A DNA stretch of 17,788 bases from Acidobacteriota bacterium. Its GTDB lineage: Bacteria > Acidobacteriota > Terriglobia > Bryobacterales > Bryobacteraceae. Below, one piece after another: positions 14,397 to 17,788 of this stretch. The notes beneath the pieces were generated by a model. The model was not told the DNA's origin. It did not search any database and saw only the letters and a list, made by a program, of their open reading frames with translations. The stretch covers positions 1 to 17,788 of the forward strand of contig VFZQ01000026.1 of assembly GCA_016871135.1 (NCBI GenBank). Direction: 5' to 3'. Positions within the stretch are counted from its first letter, which is position 1; each line of letters starts with the position of its first letter. Made by a program: the position numbers and the translations under genes.

Positions 14397-14786
14397 ATGC
14401 TGGAACGCTTCCACTTTCCAGGCGCGGTCGCACCGCGTGGGCCTTATTCCCACGCCGTGCGCGCCGGCGATTTTATCTACGTCTCGGGCCAGGTGCCCAT
14501 CGACCCCATCTCTAATGAGTTCTCCTACGGAACCATTGAACACGAGACCGCGCTGGTCCTGTCGAACATCGCCCTGATTCTTGAAGCCGCCGGCGCGTCG
14601 ATCGCCGATGTCGTCAAGTGCAACGTGTATCTCAAGGACGGCGGTGATTTCGCCGCCATGAACGCGGTCTACGGCTCCGTGTTCGGTGACAACAAACCAG
14701 CCCGCACAACGGTTGAAGTGAAGTTCGCCAATCCGACGATCAAGGTGGAAATCGATTGCATCGCCTACCGCCCGCGCTCGTCCTAA
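14397..14786 (+). CDS. ridA: RidA family reactive-intermediate (enamine/imine) deaminase
   Basis: 129-aa protein of the RidA/YjgF/UK114 family, which hydrolyses reactive enamines and imines such as 2-aminoacrylate released by PLP enzymes, and works as a cytosolic trimer. Key residues are present: Tyr17 in GPYSHAV, the FIYVSGQVPID strand, the conserved Arg103 in PARTTVEV that binds the substrate carboxylate, and Glu118 in VEIDCIAY. Length is standard. It starts 4 nt after the NYN gene stop (TAAATCGATG), so it is probably co-transcribed with that gene, and its end overlaps the next open frame by 31 nt. Assignment to the true RidA subfamily rather than Rid1-7 relatives is likely from the Arg but not certain. 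Confidence 0.92.
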   Translation: MLERFHFPGAVAPRGPYSHAVRAGDFIYVSGQVPIDPISNEFSYGTIEHETALVLSNIALILEAAGASIADVVKCNVYLKDGGDFAAMNAVYGSVFGDNKPARTTVEVKFANPTIKVEIDCIAYRPRSS

Positions 14787-15289
14787 TCGACCTCCAACTC
14801 GCCATCGACGATCCCTCCTGGGGCCAACGTAACAATCCGCTCGCCGAATCGAACGCACGCAAGCTGCTCGATCTGTGGCGGGAGAAGCGCTGGCCCCTTT
14901 TCCATGTGCGGCACGATTCCACCACACCCGGCTCCACCTACGCGCCCGGCCAGCCGCTGCACGCCTTCAAACCCGAGACCGCGCCCCTGCCCGGCGAGAC
15001 GGTGCTCGGCAAAACGACGTGCAACGCCTTCGCCAGCACGGATCTGCTTTCGCGCTTGAACGGCGCCGAGACCTACTTCTGCGGCGTGATCACCAGCAAC
15101 TCGGTGGAGTCGACCGTTCGGGCTGCCGGCGATCTCGGCGTGAAAGCGTTTCTGGTTGAGGACGCCTGCTTCACCGTGGCCAAAGGCCGCTGGAGCGCGG
15201 ATGAAGTCCACGCGATGTCGCTTGCGAATCTCGACGGCGAATACTGCACGGTGGTGACGACTGCGTGGGTGCTGGCGGAGCGCGAATAG
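14756..15289 (+). CDS. Isochorismatase-fold hydrolase lacking the catalytic cysteine
   Basis: 177-aa Rossmann-like hydrolase of the isochorismatase/cysteine-hydrolase superfamily. Catalytic-triad positions: Asp12 in LVLIDLQ, Lys86 in LGKTTCNAF, and the nucleophile site in GVITSNSVESTVRAAGDLG, where the usual Cys (as in TxxCVxxTA) is Ser116. Members with TSNSVE at this point form a recognisable subgroup, so this is probably not a random loss, but amidase activity cannot be assumed. The only reasonable start in frame is TTG 14756, inside the ridA 3' end; the first strand follows six residues later, as expected. The overlap suggests translational coupling to ridA. A RidA-hydrolase pair recalls rutB/rutC of pyrimidine degradation, but no other rut gene is present. 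Confidence 0.85.
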   Translation: MHRLPPALVLIDLQLAIDDPSWGQRNNPLAESNARKLLDLWREKRWPLFHVRHDSTTPGSTYAPGQPLHAFKPETAPLPGETVLGKTTCNAFASTDLLSRLNGAETYFCGVITSNSVESTVRAAGDLGVKAFLVEDACFTVAKGRWSADEVHAMSLANLDGEYCTVVTTAWVLAERE

Positions 15290-15296
15290 AGAAGCC

Positions 15297-15638
15297 ATGA
15301 AATATCTGGCCTGCTACTACGACATATATGCCGACCATCCAAACCGAAAAGAGTATTTCGAGGTTGGCGACGATGACAACGTCACGAGGCAGGTGTGTGT
15401 ATTCCCAAACGCAGTCGTTACGTCGCGGAAGGACCACGACCCGCTTGTCGGCGGAACACTGTGCGATCAGCCGTTTTCAACGAGTGACCAAACCGCGCTG
15501 ATAGAAATCACGCAGGCTGAATTTGAAGCGGCGTGGAATCTTCCTGACCCGCGAGAGACGATTCGCGATCGGCACTCAGGCGCGCGACCCTATCCAAAGA
15601 TCTGGCCCGATTCGCAGCCAATCACGCTAAGATCCTGA
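15297..15638 (+). CDS. Small hypothetical protein, DUF6881-like
   Basis: 113-aa soluble protein with no signal peptide or membrane segment. The pattern KYLACYYDIYADHPNRKEYF, then VTRQVCVFPN, GGTLCDQPF and ITQAEFEAAWN resembles small DUF6881-type proteins, which have aromatic first strands, a DDD turn and an EFExxW end. I am not certain of the family. AGAGAAG lies just before the ATG, 7 nt after the hydrolase stop, so it may share that transcript. Its third codon positions are less GC-rich than its neighbours' (for example ATATATGCC, GAAAAGAGT), a possible sign of separate origin. The function is unknown. Proteins of this type are often found as immunity-like or orphan genes, but nothing here shows a toxin partner. 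Confidence 0.7.
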   Translation: MKYLACYYDIYADHPNRKEYFEVGDDDNVTRQVCVFPNAVVTSRKDHDPLVGGTLCDQPFSTSDQTALIEITQAEFEAAWNLPDPRETIRDRHSGARPYPKIWPDSQPITLRS

Positions 15639-15647
15639 AGGCCGCCA

Positions 15648-16949
15648 ATGACCACGCCCGTCCCCGTCCAAGAAACCGACCGCTACCAAAGCCTCGACAT
15701 GATCCGCGGAGTCGCCCTCTTCGGCATCCTGCTGATGAACATCACCGGCTTCGGCCTGCCGTTCGCCTATGGCAACCCGACCAACTACGGCGGCGCGACG
15801 GGCGCGAACTTGTGGGCGTGGATCACGACCAATATGCTCTTCGAAGGCACGCAGCGAGGCATGTTCTCGATCCTCTTCGGCGCGGGTTTCATGGTCCTCA
15901 TCCAACGTCTCGAAAAAACCAATCCCGCCGACGCCGCCGACATCTTCTACCGCCGCACATTGTGGATGATCCTGTTCGGCATGATCCACGCCTACCTTCT
16001 GCTCTGGACTGGCGAGATTCTCTACTTCTACGGCGTCACGGGCCTGTTCCTCTATCCACTGCGCAAGATGACCGCGCGCGCGATGCTCTCCGTCGCCGCC
16101 GCCGGCTTCGCGATCGGCATGTTCTGGAACGGCTGCGATACCTGGCGCGCGCAGCAGAAGCACGCCGCGTACGTCGAAGCGAAAAAGGCCGCCAGTCCGG
16201 GGCCCGAGCAACAAGAAGCCATCAAAGCCTGGAAAGAACACGAAGAGCACTTCAAGCCGTCACCGGAGAAAATCGCCAAGGCGATCGCCGCCCACCAAGG
16301 CGGCTACTTCGGCCTCGTCGCCTATCAAGCGCCGATCAACGCCGAGAACGAATCGTGGTATCTCTACCGCTGGTTCTTCGATATCTTCTCGATGATGCTC
16401 CTCGGCATGGGCCTGCTCAAACTCGGTGTGCTCACTCTGCGCTCCGAGCCCCGTGTTTATTGGCTCATGTTGATTTGCGGCTACGCCGTCGGTCTCTCGG
16501 TCAACTACTGGGAGACAACGACGATCATCAACTCGGGCTTCTCGATCTTCGCCTACATGAACACCGATATCACCTACGATCTCGGCCGCGTCGGCATGAC
16601 CACCGGACACCTCGGCTTTCTGTTGCTCTTCTGCCGCTCGGGTTTGCTGAGCTGGCTGCGCAACTCACTGGCGGACGTGGGACGCATGGCGCTGTCGAAC
16701 TACATCACCCATTCCATCGTCTGCGCGATTCTGTTCAGCGGTTTCGGTTTTGGGCTCTACGCAAAACTCGAACGCCACCAGCTCTATTACATCGTCTTCT
16801 CGATCTGGATTTTCCAACTCATCATGAGTCCGATCTGGCTCAAGAACTTCCAATTCGGTCCCCTTGAGTGGGGCTGGCGCTCGTTGACGTACATGAAGAA
16901 ACAACCGATGCGGCGGTCCGTCGCCGCACCGGTCGCCGAGGCCGTTTAA
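15648..16949 (+). CDS. DUF418 family (YeiB-like) polytopic membrane protein
   Basis: 433-aa inner-membrane protein. The N-terminus has the family signature RYQSLDMIRGVALFGILLMN (near residue 12), also seen in acyltransferase-3 and heparan-glucosaminide N-acetyltransferase relatives. Hydrophobic segments follow around residues 18-36, 75-86, 104-122, 124-137 and 145-160. A charged, Lys/Glu-rich soluble loop (about 165-225) comes next, then a further set of membrane helices (GLLKLGVL, WLMLICGYAVGLSV, GFLLLFC, YITHSIVCAILFSGFGFGLY, FSIWIFQLIMSPIWL). The C-terminal DUF418 ending FGPLEWGWRSLTY is present. GAAGG lies 6 nt before ATG 15648. The role is unknown; acyl transfer across the membrane or transport are the usual proposals. 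Its stop codon overlaps that of the convergent gene. Confidence 0.9.
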   Translation: MTTPVPVQETDRYQSLDMIRGVALFGILLMNITGFGLPFAYGNPTNYGGATGANLWAWITTNMLFEGTQRGMFSILFGAGFMVLIQRLEKTNPADAADIFYRRTLWMILFGMIHAYLLLWTGEILYFYGVTGLFLYPLRKMTARAMLSVAAAGFAIGMFWNGCDTWRAQQKHAAYVEAKKAASPGPEQQEAIKAWKEHEEHFKPSPEKIAKAIAAHQGGYFGLVAYQAPINAENESWYLYRWFFDIFSMMLLGMGLLKLGVLTLRSEPRVYWLMLICGYAVGLSVNYWETTTIINSGFSIFAYMNTDITYDLGRVGMTTGHLGFLLLFCRSGLLSWLRNSLADVGRMALSNYITHSIVCAILFSGFGFGLYAKLERHQLYYIVFSIWIFQLIMSPIWLKNFQFGPLEWGWRSLTYMKKQPMRRSVAAPVAEAV

Positions 16950-17428
16950 CGCGGCCGCGGAAAGGGTTTGCGCGGCACGGTGCCGCAACGTTCGAACTCG
17001 TCGATGAGCGTCGACGCCGCTGCGCGCGCGATCTGCGTCGCCATCGACTTCAGCGAGACGTTGAACTCCTTCGATGTCGTCAAGCCGGAAAGCTTTGTCA
17101 GCGTGTACGCGATATCGATTTGGTCAGCGGCGCCGATCGCCTTCCACGGCACGGGTTCGGGGTCCGCAAAATCGGTCCAACGAGGCCCGGGCCAAGGCCA
17201 CGGCCAAGGCGGACAGATCTCGTCTCCCGGCTCCCAGCTTGCCACGACGGCGTTGCCGGACTGCTCGGCCATCTGCTTGGACAGCGCCAGCAATCGCTTG
17301 CCGATTTTCTTGTCGGCGACAAGCGTCGAGGCGTTCTTGACCGCGTCGGCGACCATGAGATCGACGTGCGCGTTCGAAAAAACAAAAGGCGTTTTAGGGA
17401 TCACCGCGTCCCACGCCTTCGGATTCAA
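16946..17428 (-). CDS. Hypothetical protein with a Trp-Pro-rich motif
   Basis: 160-aa soluble protein of no family I recognise. The frame shows strong GC preference at third positions on the minus strand, and it ends by sharing bases with the DUF418 stop (tail-to-tail, 4-nt overlap), both of which support a real gene. Features: a helical N-terminal half (VADAVKNASTLVADKKIGKR, LLALSKQMAEQSG), a striking ICPPWPWPWPGPRWTDF segment around residues 71-87, a helical second half (LKSMATQIARAAASTLIDEF) and a basic end (PRKPFPRPR). There is no signal peptide. The start is uncertain: TTG 17428 gives the full frame, GTG at 17403 and ATG at 17356 are alternatives, and none has a good ribosome site. Confidence 0.6.
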   Translation of the reverse strand: MNPKAWDAVIPKTPFVFSNAHVDLMVADAVKNASTLVADKKIGKRLLALSKQMAEQSGNAVVASWEPGDEICPPWPWPWPGPRWTDFADPEPVPWKAIGAADQIDIAYTLTKLSGLTTSKEFNVSLKSMATQIARAAASTLIDEFERCGTVPRKPFPRPR

Positions 17429-17601
17429 ATCACTAGCCTAACGTACCTTTGTACGGATGCCTTTGAAGGTAGCCATTGTTACTTCCTTGTAGCGATATAT
17501 CGACCGCTCAGCGGTCTTCGCATAGGTAGTGTGTTTCGCACGCCGAGCGTTTCATCGCCGCAAAACGCAAAGACACAAGGGCGGCGAAGTGCATCCTGCT
17601 A
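17429..17601. other. Intergenic region without a gene
   Basis: No convincing coding frame. It holds small inverted repeats: CGATATATCG (17493-17502), GACCGCT/AGCGGTC around one base (17502-17516), and TCGCCGC/GCGGCGA (17555-17561 and 17581-17587) enclosing an A-rich AAACGCAAAGACACAAGG stretch. The last looks like the kind of short intergenic repeat that occurs many times in a genome, but copy number cannot be judged from this window. Confidence 0.4.
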
Positions 17602-17602
17602 A

Positions 17603-17788
17603 TGGAAAAAGAGGGACTTCTTTGGACAGGATTTTATGGCCGCGCTCAAGTTTGGCGCATTCGAGGGTCGTTCAGCGCAGCGGAGGACACGAAGAATGGC
17701 CCGGCGGCTGTGGTGATTTCCGATGCCTTGCGGCGGCGGATCTTCGGCGATGGCAGGAATCCGGTGGGCGAGAAGATTCTGTTGAAGG
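17603..17788 (+). pseudogene. Frameshifted, 5'-truncated MacB/ADOP-type ABC permease remnant (runs off window)
   Basis: Two overlapping frames together read as part of a MacB periplasmic-core domain, as in acidobacterial duplicated orphan permeases. The first, from about 17606 to 17671, reads DFFGQDFMAALKFGAFEGR. The second, from 17671 to the edge, reads FSAAEDTKNGPAAVVISDAL and then RRRIFGDGRNPVGEKILLK. The switch needs one extra base at CGTTC (17669-17673). Upstream the first frame meets a stop at 17600, and no N-terminal membrane segment is present. An ATG at 17602 opens the second frame without a stop to the window edge, so a short expressed product is possible, but the conserved part normally lies over 100 residues into such proteins. 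The frameshift could also be a sequencing error. Confidence 0.55.

Noticed and set aside
17502..17516. GACCGCT/AGCGGTC hairpin as a terminator
   Set aside because: The stem is only 6-7 bp, there is no T-run on either strand, and no gene ends beside it.
16868..17602. 244-aa plus-strand frame running across the DUF418 end and the minus-strand gene
   Set aside because: It is Arg-rich without motifs and mixes coding antisense with intergenic sequence.
1..17788. CRISPR arrays, rRNA, tRNA, transposases
   Set aside because: No regularly spaced repeats, no tRNA- or rRNA-like segment and no transposase motif were recognised on either strand.

Overview
The window looks like chromosomal DNA of a GC-rich, diderm Acidobacteriota (Bryobacterales/Solibacter-like). 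The evidence is two large Oar-type TonB-dependent receptors with a carboxypeptidase-regulatory-like N-terminal domain, a Uma2-family protein, and a MacB/ADOP-type permease remnant at the right edge. All three are typical of that phylum. The assignment is inferred from gene content, not from a marker gene.

Layout. Positions 11-6895 hold two divergent outer-membrane receptors that share a 147-nt promoter region. A perfect 38-nt palindrome (6911-6948) follows the second receptor and probably ends its transcript. Position 6976 starts a sugar phosphate isomerase/epimerase. Immediately after its stop codon is a compact cassette: a C5-cytosine DNA methyltransferase (8089-9396), a putative restriction endonuclease overlapping it by ATGA (9393-10187), and a Vsr-type mismatch endonuclease (10206-10658). 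Five bases after vsr begins a second, truncated copy of the last 144 codons of the isomerase (10664-11098). The restriction-modification-repair cassette is therefore bracketed by a 432-nt direct repeat made from its neighbour gene. The two repeat copies differ at 35 positions by hand count, but at only two amino acids.

To the right is a run of mostly plus-strand genes: a Uma2-family nuclease-like protein, a secreted six-bladed NHL propeller resembling peptidyl-hydroxyglycine amidating lyase, a stand-alone B12-binding subunit of the methylmalonyl-CoA mutase type, a NYN-LOTUS putative RNA-binding nuclease with a basic tail, RidA, an isochorismatase-fold hydrolase with Ser where Cys is expected, a small DUF6881-like protein and a DUF418 membrane protein. 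A convergent unknown gene on the minus strand overlaps the DUF418 stop. The window ends in a frameshifted piece of an ABC-type permease.

How it fits together. The core observation is the cassette. The methyltransferase would protect the host DNA that the putative endonuclease cuts. Vsr would repair the T:G mismatches created when 5-methylcytosine deaminates. The flanking duplication records how the cassette arrived: most simply, homologous recombination between the resident isomerase and an incoming molecule carrying a related allele's 3' end plus the cassette. No integrase, transposase, tRNA or CRISPR array is visible. Several right-hand genes have a TANNNT box 6-11 nt before the start codon and no Shine-Dalgarno sequence, which suggests leaderless transcripts.
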